Part shown: piece by piece, positions 1 to 6,119 of the stretch
Layout of the letters: the number at the start of each line of letters is the position of its first letter
How positions within the stretch are numbered: position 1 is the first letter of the stretch
NCBI GenBank assembly: GCA_013698525.1
Contig: JACCSM010000120.1
Coordinates: 1-6,119, forward strand
Length of the DNA: 6,119 bases
Source: Rubrobacteraceae bacterium
GTDB taxonomy: Bacteria; Actinomycetota; Rubrobacteria; Rubrobacterales; Rubrobacteraceae
Direction: 5' to 3'
Position numbers and translations under genes: made by a program
Notes under the pieces: generated by a model
Database searches by the model: none
Told to the model about the DNA's origin: nothing
The model's input: the letters and a program-made list of their open reading frames with translations, nothing else

Positions 1-1261
1 GCGCCCGCTCTAACAGGCCGACCGCGCTCTGGATGGTGGTAAGGGGAGTCCTTAGCTCGTGGGAGAAATCCGAGACGAAGGCCGTCTTGGCCTTCTCGAG
101 CGAGCGGTGCTCGGTGATGTCCCTTACGGCCAGGATGATGCCCGGGCTCCCGCCACCGTTGTGTGCGACGCCTGGTTGACCCCTGCCCATCTGGGCGGCG
201 TAAGCCCAGTAAGCCTTCTCTCCCAGTTCGACCTCCCTTACCGCGACCCCGTTGGCGGCTGCTTCGCGCAGGCACCTCAGGAGTGCGCGCGGGGCCCCGA
301 TCTCCTCAAGCGTACGTCCCCTGTCCGAGGCCCTGATGCCCAGCATCCTGGCCGCCGCAGGGTTGACCATCGTGATCCGCTCACCGGGGTCCGTCGCGAC
401 GACCGCCTCGGGAGAGGCTTCGAGGACGGCCTCCAGACGGCTCTTTTGCTCCTGGATCTCCCCGACGTAGTGCTCTATCTCCTCGGCCATGTAGTTGAAG
501 GTCCTGGCTACCTCGCCGAGCTCGTCTCTGCTCTTGACGGGCACGGTCGCTGTGTAGTCTCCGGAGGCGACTCTTATGGCTGCGTCCCGGGTCTCGGAGA
601 GGGGACGCGTGACCCGACGCGTGAGGAGCAGGCTAGCCGCCCCGGCAAGGAGGATGCTGGTAAGTATGGCACCCAGAATACCGTAGCGCAGATAAGCCAG
701 CGTCTCCCCGAGCTCGTCGCGGGGAACGTCGTAGATCAACACCCCCTCAACGGTACCGTCGGAGGCAGTTAGCGGCCACACCGCCACGTAACCCGAGCGC
801 CCCTCGCTCCACACTAGCCTGCCCTCCCCCCGTGGCGATGAGGCAGTCTCTTGGAGCTCCCCTTTGTCGAGTCCCTTGTAGGCTTTCCCAGGGTCGATGG
901 GATTCCCGAGGCCGTCGCGGGCGGCAAGGGGTTCGATGTCGGGGCCGACGTAGAGCACCTCCAGTCCCGTCGGGTCGGCGACCGACTGCACGAGCGCCTC
1001 TGCGTAGTCCTGCGGGGGAGGGAGGGTCTTGTCCTCGGGGTCGCGCAGGCCTTCCAGGAAGTCCTGCGCGCCGGCGTTGGCCGTCTGGGAACGTTGCTTG
1101 AGCAGCGTGTTCTCCGCGTGGACCAGCCTGTCCTGCGCGAAGTAATACAGGACCAACCCGATGATCAGGCTCGTCACTGAAGAGATCCCAACGAGGGCTA
1201 CGAAGATCCTGGCCTTGAAACTCAGCGCCGGCGGGAGCCCCCTATTTTCTCGCTTGTCTAT
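1..1261 (-). CDS. Sensor histidine kinase (HAMP-PAS-HisKA), C-terminal end outside the window
   Basis: Membrane sensor kinase expected to autophosphorylate on histidine and pass the phosphate to the response regulator encoded just upstream. I translated the minus strand by hand: 420 codons are open, the last full codon at 2-4. Counting from an ATA at 1261, TM1 is about residues 19-41, the extracytoplasmic sensor region 42-193, TM2 194-213, HAMP about 214-266, PAS about 275-380 (with VNPAAARMLG near 299-308), and the H-box FSHELRTPL has the phospho-acceptor His401. The rest of the HisKA domain and the ATPase domain lie beyond the left edge. The layout resembles PhoR/WalK/ResE kinases; the stimulus cannot be read from the sequence. 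The start is unusual: no ATG, GTG or TTG lies between the regulator's stop and TM1. ATA at 1259-1261 has GGAGG six nt upstream; CTG at 1223-1225 is an alternative. The kinase assignment is firm, the start is not. Confidence 0.9.
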   Translation of the reverse strand, partial: MDKRENRGLPPALSFKARIFVALVGISSVTSLIIGLVLYYFAQDRLVHAENTLLKQRSQTANAGAQDFLEGLRDPEDKTLPPPQDYAEALVQSVADPTGLEVLYVGPDIEPLAARDGLGNPIDPGKAYKGLDKGELQETASSPRGEGRLVWSEGRSGYVAVWPLTASDGTVEGVLIYDVPRDELGETLAYLRYGILGAILTSILLAGAASLLLTRRVTRPLSETRDAAIRVASGDYTATVPVKSRDELGEVARTFNYMAEEIEHYVGEIQEQKSRLEAVLEASPEAVVATDPGERITMVNPAAARMLGIRASDRGRTLEEIGAPRALLRCLREAAANGVAVREVELGEKAYWAYAAQMGRGQPGVAHNGGGSPGIILAVRDITEHRSLEKAKTAFVSDFSHELRTPLTTIQSAVGLLERA

Positions 1262-1267
1262 GCCTAT

Positions 1268-1272
1268 CCTCC
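1268..1272 (-). promoter_or_regulatory. Shine-Dalgarno sequence of the histidine kinase
   Basis: GGAGG on the minus strand, in the 21-nt gap between regulator and kinase. It is six nt upstream of ATA (1259-1261), which is why that codon is proposed as the start despite being non-canonical. A second ATA (1265-1267) abuts the site and is too close to be used. Confidence 0.55.
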
Positions 1273-1282
1273 GTCGCTGGGC

Positions 1283-1972
1283 CTAGAGCGGCCTTGCGGC
1301 CCTGTAGCCGACGCTGGGGACGGTCTGTACGATCTCAGGCCTCGAAGGGTCGCGCTCGACCTTGGCCCTGAGCCTGCTTATGTGGACGTCTATGTAGCGG
1401 CTGGCCAGGTAATGCGACCCCGTGGAGACGGCCTCTGAGATCTGGGCGCGCGTGAAGGCCTGACCGGGACGGCGCATGAGGAGCGCGAGTATCTTGAACT
1501 CCGTGGGCGTGAGATCCAGCGTCTCCCCCGAGCGGCTGACGGTGTAACCGTTCGGATCCAACTCCAAAGGACCTAGCCTCAAGAGTCCTTCCCCGCCTCT
1601 GCCGTCCCGCCCGAAACGCCTGAGGATGGCCTTGATCCTGGCCAGCAACTCTTTGGTGTCGAAGGGCTTGGTGATGTAATCGTCGGCCCCGAGTTCTAGC
1701 CCGACTACTTTGTCCACGGACTGGCTCTTCGCCGTGAGCAAGACGACGGGGACGTCGCTGTGCTCGCGCATCTTCTTCAAGACCTCGAACCCGCTCATCT
1801 TCGGCAACATGATGTCGAGTACCACGAGATCCAAACCCTCTCGCCCGAGTATCCGGAGCGCCTCGACCCCGTCCTCAGCCGTTACTACCCGGTAACCCTC
1901 GGATGTCAGCACGATGGACGTGACCTCCAAAAGCGCCGCGTCATCATCGACCAACAGGATCGTTTCATCCAA
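1283..1972 (-). CDS. OmpR/PhoB-family response regulator
   Basis: Cytoplasmic DNA-binding response regulator of 229 residues, a usual length for the family. The N-terminal receiver domain (about 1-118) has the acidic pocket Asp9-Asp11, phospho-acceptor Asp53 in LDIMLPKMSG, Thr80 and Lys102 in the KPF motif. After a Gly/Arg-rich linker comes a winged-helix DNA-binding domain (about 130-227) with LTPTEFKIL, IDVHISRLRAKVE and TVPSVGYR, all hallmarks of the OmpR/PhoB class. The start is TTG at 1970-1972: GGGAG (1978-1982) lies five nt upstream, and an in-frame TAG at 1982-1984 rules out a longer protein. It is the first gene of a two-gene unit with the downstream kinase, its likely phosphodonor. 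It is divergent from dnaK across 180 bp, so it could act on that shared region, but nothing in the sequence proves this. The target genes are unknown. Confidence 0.95.
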   Translation of the reverse strand: MDETILLVDDDAALLEVTSIVLTSEGYRVVTAEDGVEALRILGREGLDLVVLDIMLPKMSGFEVLKKMREHSDVPVVLLTAKSQSVDKVVGLELGADDYITKPFDTKELLARIKAILRRFGRDGRGGEGLLRLGPLELDPNGYTVSRSGETLDLTPTEFKILALLMRRPGQAFTRAQISEAVSTGSHYLASRYIDVHISRLRAKVERDPSRPEIVQTVPSVGYRAARPL

Positions 1973-2038
1973 TCTGACTCCCTAAACCCTCCGGACTTAC
2001 CACCGGCGTCCACGATGCCCGGTATCACCGTATCCTAC

Positions 2039-2067
2039 CCTATAAGGGGGTTCCTTCGTAGCGGCAA
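2039..2067 (-). promoter_or_regulatory. Candidate promoter of the response regulator-kinase unit
   Basis: On the minus strand TTGCCG (2062-2067) and TATAGG (2039-2044) are separated by 17 bp. Each hexamer matches four of six positions of the vegetative consensus. Transcription would begin near 2032, giving a leader of about 60 nt. This is the best leftward candidate I found in the divergent region, but it is clearly weaker than the dnaK promoter. Confidence 0.4.
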
Positions 2068-2081
2068 TCGAATCTGCAAAA

Positions 2082-2102
2082 CTTGCAAGTATGAGACTAA
2101 GA
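2082..2102 (+). promoter_or_regulatory. Degenerate HAIR-like element, possible HspR operator
   Basis: HspR usually binds HAIR, CTTGAGT-N7-ACTCAAG. Here CTTGCAA-N7-ACTAAGA matches 8 of the 14 arm positions with the same 21-bp frame: CTTG in the left arm, ACT and one A in the right arm. It covers the -35 hexamer and the spacer of the dnaK promoter, where a repressor would block RNA polymerase. The left end also forms the perfect 10-bp palindrome ACTTGCAAGT (2081-2090). Position and the hspR gene in the operon support the call; the match itself is weak. Confidence 0.4.
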
Positions 2103-2111
2103 TTTTATACT
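2083..2111 (+). promoter_or_regulatory. Sigma-70/SigA-type promoter of the dnaK operon
   Basis: TTGCAA (2083-2088) and TATACT (2106-2111) are separated by the optimal 17 bp, a close match to the vegetative promoter consensus. Transcription is predicted to start near 2118, giving a leader of about 35 nt. A housekeeping promoter fits control by repression (HspR) rather than by a heat-shock sigma factor. The local sequence is AT-rich compared with the surrounding coding DNA. Confidence 0.75.
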
Positions 2112-2122
2112 GACGCCACTTT

Positions 2123-2136
2123 AGATAACGTTATCT
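2123..2136 (+). repeat. Perfect 14-bp palindrome in the dnaK leader
   Basis: AGATAACGTTATCT equals its own reverse complement over all 14 bases. It lies about 5-18 nt downstream of the predicted transcription start and ends four nt before the dnaK Shine-Dalgarno. It does not resemble HAIR or the CIRCE element (TTAGCACTC-N9-GAGTGCTAA). It could be a dimeric repressor site or, as RNA, a weak 5-bp hairpin next to the ribosome site. The palindrome is certain; its function is not known. Confidence 0.6.
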
Positions 2137-2139
2137 CGC

Positions 2140-2146
2140 AGGAGGT
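2140..2146 (+). promoter_or_regulatory. Shine-Dalgarno sequence of dnaK
   Basis: AGGAGGT directly abuts the ATG at 2147 but lies six nt before the ATG at 2153. The spacing therefore selects 2153 as the real start, which also gives the standard DnaK N-terminus [14 protein letters not shown]. The two ATGs sit in the 8-bp palindrome ATGCGCAT. Confidence 0.85.
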
Positions 2147-2152
2147 ATGCGC

Positions 2153-4060
2153 ATGGCCAAGAGCATTGGAATAGATTTAGGCACGACCAACAGTTGTGTT
2201 GCGGTACTCGAGGGTGGGGATCCGACGGTGATCACCAACTCCGAGGGAGAGCGGACGACGCCGTCGGTCGTGGCCTTCGACAGGAGGAGTGGAGAGCGGC
2301 TGGTAGGGCAGCTTGCGAGGAGGCAGGCGGTCACGAACCCGGAGCGCACCGTCTACTCGATCAAGCGCTTTATGGGGCGGCGTTACAGCGACGTGAAGGT
2401 CGAGGCCGAGCGCGTCGGTTACCAGGTCAAGTCGGGTCCTGGCGGGGACATCAGGATAGGGGTCGACGACAAGGAGTACTCTCCGCCCGAGATCTCCGCG
2501 ATGACCCTCCAGAAGCTCAAGAGGGACGCCGAGGAGTATTTGGGCGAGGAGGTCAGCGAGGCCGTTATCACGGTGCCAGCATACTTCGAGGACGCCCAGC
2601 GCCAGGCGACCAAGGATGCCGGCAGGATCGCCGGGTTGAACGTCAAGCGGATTATCAACGAGCCGACCGCGGCGTCGCTGGCCTATGGTATGGACAAGGA
2701 GGAGGACCAGACCATTCTCGTCTTCGACCTTGGTGGCGGTACGTTCGACGTCTCCATCCTGGAGCTCGGCGAGGGGGTCTTCGAGGTCAAGGCCACTAGC
2801 GGGAACAACCACCTCGGCGGCGACGACTTCGACGCCAAGGTCGTCGAGTGGATGGTTGACGAGTTCAGAAGGTCAGAGGGTATAGACCTCTCGAAGGACA
2901 AGATGGCCGCCCAGCGCCTAGTCGAGGCCGCCGAGAAGGCCAAGAGGGAGCTCTCCTCGACGACCAGCACCTCGATAAACCTACCTTTCATCACGGCGGA
3001 TCAGAACGGTCCCAAGCATATGGACCTGACCCTCACGAGGGCGCAGTTCAACAACCTGACCGCCGACCTCGTCGAGGCGACCGCAGGTCCTGTGCGCCAG
3101 GCGATGGAGGACGCCAACCTGCAGCCGGGACAGGTCGACCAGGTGATACTCGTCGGCGGCTCGACCCGCATCCCCGCGGTTCAGGAGCAGGTCAAGGAGA
3201 TCACAGGCAAGGAGCCCCACAAGGGCATCAATCCTGACGAGGTAGTCGCCGTCGGGGCCGCCATCCAGGCCGGCGTGCTAGCGGGCGAGGTCAAGGACGT
3301 GCTGCTCCTCGACGTTACGCCACTCTCCCTCGGCATAGAGACCAAGGGCGGGGTGTTCACCAAGCTCATCGAGCGGAACACCACTATACCTACACGTAAG
3401 AGTGAGGTATTCACCACCGCAGACGACAACCAGGGATCGGTCGAGATCAAGGTCTACCAGGGCGAGCGCGAGATAGCGGCTTACAACAAGATCATCGGCA
3501 ACTTCCAGCTAGTCGGTATCCCGCCTGCGCCCAGGGGTGTACCCCAGATCGAGGTCGCTTTCGACATAGACGCGAACGGCATAGTCAACGTCGGGGCCAA
3601 GGACCTGGGGACTGGCAAGGAGCAGAGGATCACCATCACGGCCTCCGGCGGCCTCTCGGACACGGAGATCCAGCAGATGATGCAGGACGCGGAATCGCAC
3701 GCCGAGGAGGACAAGCGTCGCCGTGAGGAGGCCGACGTCCGCAACAACGCGGACAACCTCGTGTACTCCATCGAGCGTTCGCTCAAAGATGTTGACGGCA
3801 AAGTCGACCCGAACACCAAGCTGGAGATAGAGCAGGCCATAAAGGAGGCCAAGGAGGCGCTCGCCGGCGGCGACGTCGAGGAGATCAAGAGCAAGCAAGA
3901 AGCGCTGGTGACCGCCTCTCACAAGCTCTCCGAGGTCCTCTACAGCCAGGCTGCCCAGGAGCAAGAGGCCAGCTCCGCCGGGGCCACGGATACCGATGAT
4001 GACCTGGTGGAGGACGCTGAGGTCGTCGACGAGGACGAGGACGGCGAGGAGCGCAAGTAA
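2153..4060 (+). CDS. dnaK: Molecular chaperone DnaK (Hsp70)
   Basis: Cytosolic ATP-dependent chaperone that binds exposed hydrophobic peptide segments and cycles with DnaJ and GrpE. The protein has 635 residues, close to E. coli DnaK (638). The nucleotide-binding domain (about 1-380) shows GIDLGTTNS (6-14), Lys71 (equivalent of catalytic Lys70), NEPTAAS with Glu170, and DLGGGTFD (192-199) with the Thr197 autophosphorylation site. The interdomain linker VLLLD is at 383-387. The substrate-binding beta domain and helical lid follow, ending in a Gly/Ala-rich and then strongly acidic tail ([13 protein letters not shown]). Between Arg72 and PEISA the protein is about 22 residues longer than Bacillus DnaK as I recall it, so it carries the loop usually seen in diderm bacteria. 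It is the first gene of the operon. An in-frame ATG two codons upstream is rejected because it abuts the Shine-Dalgarno. Confidence 0.98.
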   Translation: MAKSIGIDLGTTNSCVAVLEGGDPTVITNSEGERTTPSVVAFDRRSGERLVGQLARRQAVTNPERTVYSIKRFMGRRYSDVKVEAERVGYQVKSGPGGDIRIGVDDKEYSPPEISAMTLQKLKRDAEEYLGEEVSEAVITVPAYFEDAQRQATKDAGRIAGLNVKRIINEPTAASLAYGMDKEEDQTILVFDLGGGTFDVSILELGEGVFEVKATSGNNHLGGDDFDAKVVEWMVDEFRRSEGIDLSKDKMAAQRLVEAAEKAKRELSSTTSTSINLPFITADQNGPKHMDLTLTRAQFNNLTADLVEATAGPVRQAMEDANLQPGQVDQVILVGGSTRIPAVQEQVKEITGKEPHKGINPDEVVAVGAAIQAGVLAGEVKDVLLLDVTPLSLGIETKGGVFTKLIERNTTIPTRKSEVFTTADDNQGSVEIKVYQGEREIAAYNKIIGNFQLVGIPPAPRGVPQIEVAFDIDANGIVNVGAKDLGTGKEQRITITASGGLSDTEIQQMMQDAESHAEEDKRRREEADVRNNADNLVYSIERSLKDVDGKVDPNTKLEIEQAIKEAKEALAGGDVEEIKSKQEALVTASHKLSEVLYSQAAQEQEASSAGATDTDDDLVEDAEVVDEDEDGEERK

Positions 4061-4076
4061 CCGCACGACAAGGGCA

Positions 4077-4101
4077 GGGCGGCAGCCCGCGTGGCAACCA
4101 C
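4077..4101 (+). other. Two small inverted repeats in the dnaK-grpE gap
   Basis: GGGC-ggca-GCCC (4077-4088) and GTGG-caa-CCAC (4091-4101) could each form a 4-bp RNA stem, back to back, ending just before the grpE Shine-Dalgarno. No T-tract follows, so this is not an intrinsic terminator. It might mark an mRNA processing or translation-tuning point that lowers grpE relative to dnaK. The stems are short enough to be chance in GC-rich DNA. Confidence 0.2.
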
Positions 4102-4107
4102 AGGAGG
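4102..4107 (+). promoter_or_regulatory. Shine-Dalgarno sequence of grpE
   Basis: AGGAGG lies 11 nt before the TTG at 4119, rather far; a second purine run, AGGGAG (4111-4116), is only two nt from it. Either may serve. An in-frame TAG at 4110-4112 prevents any start further upstream, which supports TTG. Confidence 0.6.
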
Positions 4108-4118
4108 ATTAGGGAGCA

Positions 4119-4760
4119 TTGAGCAGCGAGGAGAACAAGCGAGACCCTGAACTCGGGGACGACGCCAGGCAGGAGGAGGAGGCAGTAGAGGAGGCCGAGG
4201 GCTCCCCGGTCGACCCTGCCTCCCTCGAAAACAGTGAGGGACCTGGCGCGCCAGGAGACACCGAGGTCGAATCTGCCTCCGACGAGGAGCCAGGCCTGGG
4301 ATGGGATGAGGCGACGGTACTCTCGGTAGAGCTGGAGGCCACGCGCCGGGAGCGGGACCAGTACCTCGACGCCCTGCGTCGCCTCAAGGCCGAGTTCGAG
4401 AACTCGCGCAAGCGCCAGGAGCGGGAACGTATCCGTATACTCTCGATGGCATCAGAGAGGCTGGTGCAGGAGCTCCTCCCCGTCCTCGATAACCTGGATC
4501 GCGCGCTCGAAGCCGGGGGAGATATCCGCGAGGGCGTGCAGGCTACCAGGGACCAACTCGCCGACGTACTCGGCGACGAAGGCCTCCTGCCCGTCGCCTC
4601 AGACGGCCAGATATTCGACCCTAACGTCCACGAGGCCGTTATGGGCCAGTTCTCCGAAGAGCACGAGGAAGGTACCATCATCCAGACCTTCCAGAGAGGC
4701 TATGTACTCAACGGGAAGCCGATTCGGGCGGCGAAAGTTGTAGTTGCGAAGCAGGTATAG
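4119..4760 (+). CDS. grpE: Nucleotide exchange factor GrpE
   Basis: Dimeric co-chaperone that releases ADP from DnaK so that ATP can bind and substrate is freed. The 213-residue protein has an acidic, low-complexity N-terminal tail (about 1-68), a long helical coiled-coil region (about 70-135, including [16 protein letters not shown] and [12 protein letters not shown]), and the C-terminal beta domain. The GrpE family signature is visible: FDPNVHEAV (166-174) followed by [16 protein letters not shown] (194-209). The tail makes it slightly longer than E. coli GrpE (197). The start is TTG at 4119-4121; an in-frame stop at 4110-4112 excludes a longer form and no other start precedes the conserved region. 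It follows dnaK by 58 nt and ends three nt before dnaJ, so it is co-transcribed and probably translationally coupled to dnaJ. Confidence 0.96.
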   Translation: MSSEENKRDPELGDDARQEEEAVEEAEGSPVDPASLENSEGPGAPGDTEVESASDEEPGLGWDEATVLSVELEATRRERDQYLDALRRLKAEFENSRKRQERERIRILSMASERLVQELLPVLDNLDRALEAGGDIREGVQATRDQLADVLGDEGLLPVASDGQIFDPNVHEAVMGQFSEEHEEGTIIQTFQRGYVLNGKPIRAAKVVVAKQV

Positions 4761-4763
4761 GGT

Positions 4764-5879
4764 ATGGAGAAGGTAGATCTCTACAAGGTTCTCGAGATAT
4801 CCAAAGAGGCCTCGCAGGATGAGATCCGACGCTCCTACCGCAGGCTCGCGCGCAAGTTTCATCCCGACGCCAACCCTGGCGACAGGCAGGCCGAAGAGCG
4901 TTTCAAGGAGATACAGCATGCCTACGAGGTCCTCTCGAAACCCGAGAAAAGACGGGAATACGACGAAGGTCCCCGCACCTTCTTCGGCTCCCAGGGTGCC
5001 GGGCAGGGACGGCCGGGAGGCGCTGACTTCGAGGATATCTCGGATCTGCTCGGCGGCTTCGGAAATCTCGGGGACATCTTCGGACGGACGGCCAATACTA
5101 CACAGGGGGCCCAGGCAAAAGGCGAGAATATAACCGTAAACGTCAGGTTGAGTTTCAAAGATGCTTTGAACGGTGTAACGACGCGGGTCGGGGTACCTGT
5201 CGAGGAGGCTTGTGGCGAGTGCAGGGGCACGGGTGCGGCTCCTGGGACTACGCCGCTGACGTGCCCCGAGTGTGGTGGCAGGGGGGTACAGAGTCGTGAC
5301 CAGGGGTTCTTCGCGCTATCGACGCCGTGTTCCAGGTGTGGGGGCGAGGGCAGGATCATCGAGAAGCCGTGCACGGTCTGCGGGGGTAACGGCAGGGTAC
5401 GCAAGAGCAGGCAGGTCAAGGTCAGAATACCCGCCGGGGCGCGGGAAGGCATGAAGGTCAGGATCCCTGGCCGGGGGAGCGCGGGCAGGAGAGGTGGGCC
5501 TGCCGGAGACCTGTACGTCGTGACGCGGGTCGAGAAGCATCCCGTCTTCGGGCGGCGCGGCGACGACTTTGTGGTCGAGGTGCCTGTCAGCTTCGTCGAG
5601 GCGGTGCTCGGGGCGCAGATCGAGGTACCGAGGCCTGGCGGCGGTACTGTGAGGGTCAGGCTGCCTGCCGGTACGCAGGACGGCAAGCAGTTCAGGGTGC
5701 GGGGCGCGGGAGCGCCAAGGGCGAAGACCGACGGTGGGGAGAAGGGTGACCTCATCGTGCGGGTAGGCGTGGTCGTGCCGAAGAAGCTCAAGCGGCGGGA
5801 GCGTGAGATCCTCGAGGCCCTCGCCGAAGAGCGGGACGAAGATGTCAGAGAGGATCTCTTCAAGAAGGTGGGATCGTGA
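4764..5879 (+). CDS. dnaJ: Chaperone DnaJ (type I Hsp40)
   Basis: Co-chaperone that delivers unfolded protein to DnaK and stimulates its ATPase. The 371 residues have the full class I architecture. The J domain (about 5-67) carries the essential HPD at 33-35. A short Gly/Phe-rich region (about 73-108) includes a DIFG motif. The zinc-binding domain has four intact CxxCxGxG repeats starting at Cys150, Cys167, Cys189 and Cys203. C-terminal substrate-binding beta domains and a charged tail follow. The ATG lies three nt after the grpE stop, with only a weak ribosome site (AGGT within the grpE end), suggesting coupling to grpE translation. The last four bases overlap the start of hspR. No internal terminator or promoter is obvious, so it belongs to the dnaK operon. 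All catalytic and zinc-ligand residues are present. Confidence 0.97.
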   Translation: MEKVDLYKVLEISKEASQDEIRRSYRRLARKFHPDANPGDRQAEERFKEIQHAYEVLSKPEKRREYDEGPRTFFGSQGAGQGRPGGADFEDISDLLGGFGNLGDIFGRTANTTQGAQAKGENITVNVRLSFKDALNGVTTRVGVPVEEACGECRGTGAAPGTTPLTCPECGGRGVQSRDQGFFALSTPCSRCGGEGRIIEKPCTVCGGNGRVRKSRQVKVRIPAGAREGMKVRIPGRGSAGRRGGPAGDLYVVTRVEKHPVFGRRGDDFVVEVPVSFVEAVLGAQIEVPRPGGGTVRVRLPAGTQDGKQFRVRGAGAPRAKTDGGEKGDLIVRVGVVVPKKLKRREREILEALAEERDEDVREDLFKKVGS

Positions 5880-6119
5880 GCCTCAGAAAGCGTCCAGTCT
5901 ACATGATCGGGATTGCCTCAGAGCTTATCGGGGTGCATCCGCAGACGCTGCGGATGTACGAGCATAAGGGCCTGCTCCGGCCGCGCAAGAGCATAAAGAA
6001 CACCAGGCTCTATTCGCAGGAGGACGTTGACCTCGGCCGCTACATACAGAGGCTGACCCAGGAGATGGGGATGAACCTCGCCGGCGTGAAGAAGGTCATC
6101 GACCTCGAGCGCCAGGTAG
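5876..6119 (+). CDS. hspR: Heat-shock repressor HspR (MerR family), 3' end outside the window
   Basis: Transcriptional repressor of the dnaK operon in Actinobacteria; in Streptomyces DnaK acts as its co-repressor, so free DnaK reports folding stress. My translation gives 81 residues before the right edge. The MerR-type winged helix is clear: YMIGIASELIGVHPQTLRMYE, then KGLLRP, then NTRLYSQEDVDLGRYIQRL, leading to the NLAGVKKVIDLE helix. The pattern of R-P-V-Y before the helix-turn-helix and LRMYEHKGLLRPRKS is specific to HspR rather than metal-sensing MerR proteins. The start is GTG at 5876-5878, overlapping the dnaJ stop as GTGA, with AAGGTGG about four nt upstream. The C-terminal region is missing from the window. 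It most likely binds the HAIR-like sequence over the dnaK promoter, closing a feedback loop. Confidence 0.95.
   Translation, partial: MSLRKRPVYMIGIASELIGVHPQTLRMYEHKGLLRPRKSIKNTRLYSQEDVDLGRYIQRLTQEMGMNLAGVKKVIDLERQV

Noticed and set aside
59..772. A 237-codon plus-strand open frame opposite the kinase
   Set aside because: It lies wholly antisense to the clear HAMP-PAS-HisKA reading frame and its translation shows no recognisable domain; long antisense frames are common in GC-rich genes.
2022..2034. Direct repeat GTATC-ACC-GTATC near the leftward transcription start
   Set aside because: The 8-bp period does not fit the roughly 11-bp spacing of OmpR/PhoB binding repeats, and a 5-bp repeat is easily chance.
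2147..2152. ATG at 2147 as dnaK start
   Set aside because: It abuts the AGGAGGT with no spacer; the ATG at 2153 has ideal six-nt spacing and gives the family N-terminus.
1973..2152. CIRCE element for HrcA control of dnaK
   Set aside because: No TTAGCACTC or GAGTGCTAA arm is present anywhere in the region.
2177..2812. A 211-codon minus-strand open frame opposite dnaK
   Set aside because: It is a mirror of dnaK codon bias; frames antisense to dnaK are well known, and the protein has no recognisable motif here.
3509..4066. A 185-codon minus-strand open frame opposite the dnaK 3' end
   Set aside because: Leu/Val/Asp-rich translation is what the antisense of this acidic coding region produces; no ribosome site or conserved domain seen.
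4061..4118. Intrinsic terminator between dnaK and grpE
   Set aside because: Only 4-bp stems are present and no T-run follows; the gap looks like an ordinary intra-operon space.
4922..5863. A 313-codon minus-strand open frame opposite dnaJ
   Set aside because: Ser/Pro/Arg-rich shadow translation; the dnaJ frame on the other strand has all the expected motifs.

Overview
The window is high-GC, densely coded bacterial DNA with two divergent transcription units. The right-hand unit reads dnaK-grpE-dnaJ-hspR, and both this order and the MerR-type HspR repressor at its end are typical of Actinobacteria. The DnaK nucleotide-binding domain, however, keeps the roughly 22-residue loop that Bacillus and Mycobacterium DnaK lack. 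I therefore favour a deep-branching actinobacterial lineage such as Rubrobacteria, with Chloroflexi-like bacteria as an alternative. This is inference from gene order and remembered family sequences, not from a search.

Left part (minus strand, about 1-1972): a two-component system. An OmpR/PhoB-type response regulator with a TTG start (1972 to 1283) is followed 21 nt later by a membrane sensor histidine kinase that runs off the left edge. The kinase shows TM1, an extracytoplasmic sensor region, TM2, HAMP, PAS and the H-box; its ATPase domain lies outside. No ATG, GTG or TTG lies in a credible place for the kinase start. The best-placed codon is ATA behind a good Shine-Dalgarno sequence, and the kinase frame is the same as the regulator's, separated only by the regulator's TAG stop.

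Middle (about 1973-2152): a 180-bp divergent control region. On the plus strand it has a near-consensus vegetative promoter (TTGCAA-17-TATACT), a degenerate HAIR-like element lying over that promoter, a perfect 14-bp palindrome in the predicted 5' leader and a strong Shine-Dalgarno for dnaK. A weaker promoter candidate faces left towards the regulator.

Right part (2153-6119): the Hsp70 chaperone operon. DnaK is the ATP-driven chaperone, DnaJ delivers substrate and stimulates ATP hydrolysis, and GrpE exchanges nucleotide. HspR (3' end cut by the window) is expected to repress the operon by binding near the dnaK promoter, probably with DnaK as co-repressor. The genes are tightly packed, with a 58-nt gap, a 3-nt gap and a 4-nt overlap.

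I see no mobile element, RNA gene, CRISPR array or wholly unknown gene. The points most worth a second look are the kinase start, the operator-like sequences upstream of dnaK, and the DnaK insert in an actinobacterial-style operon.
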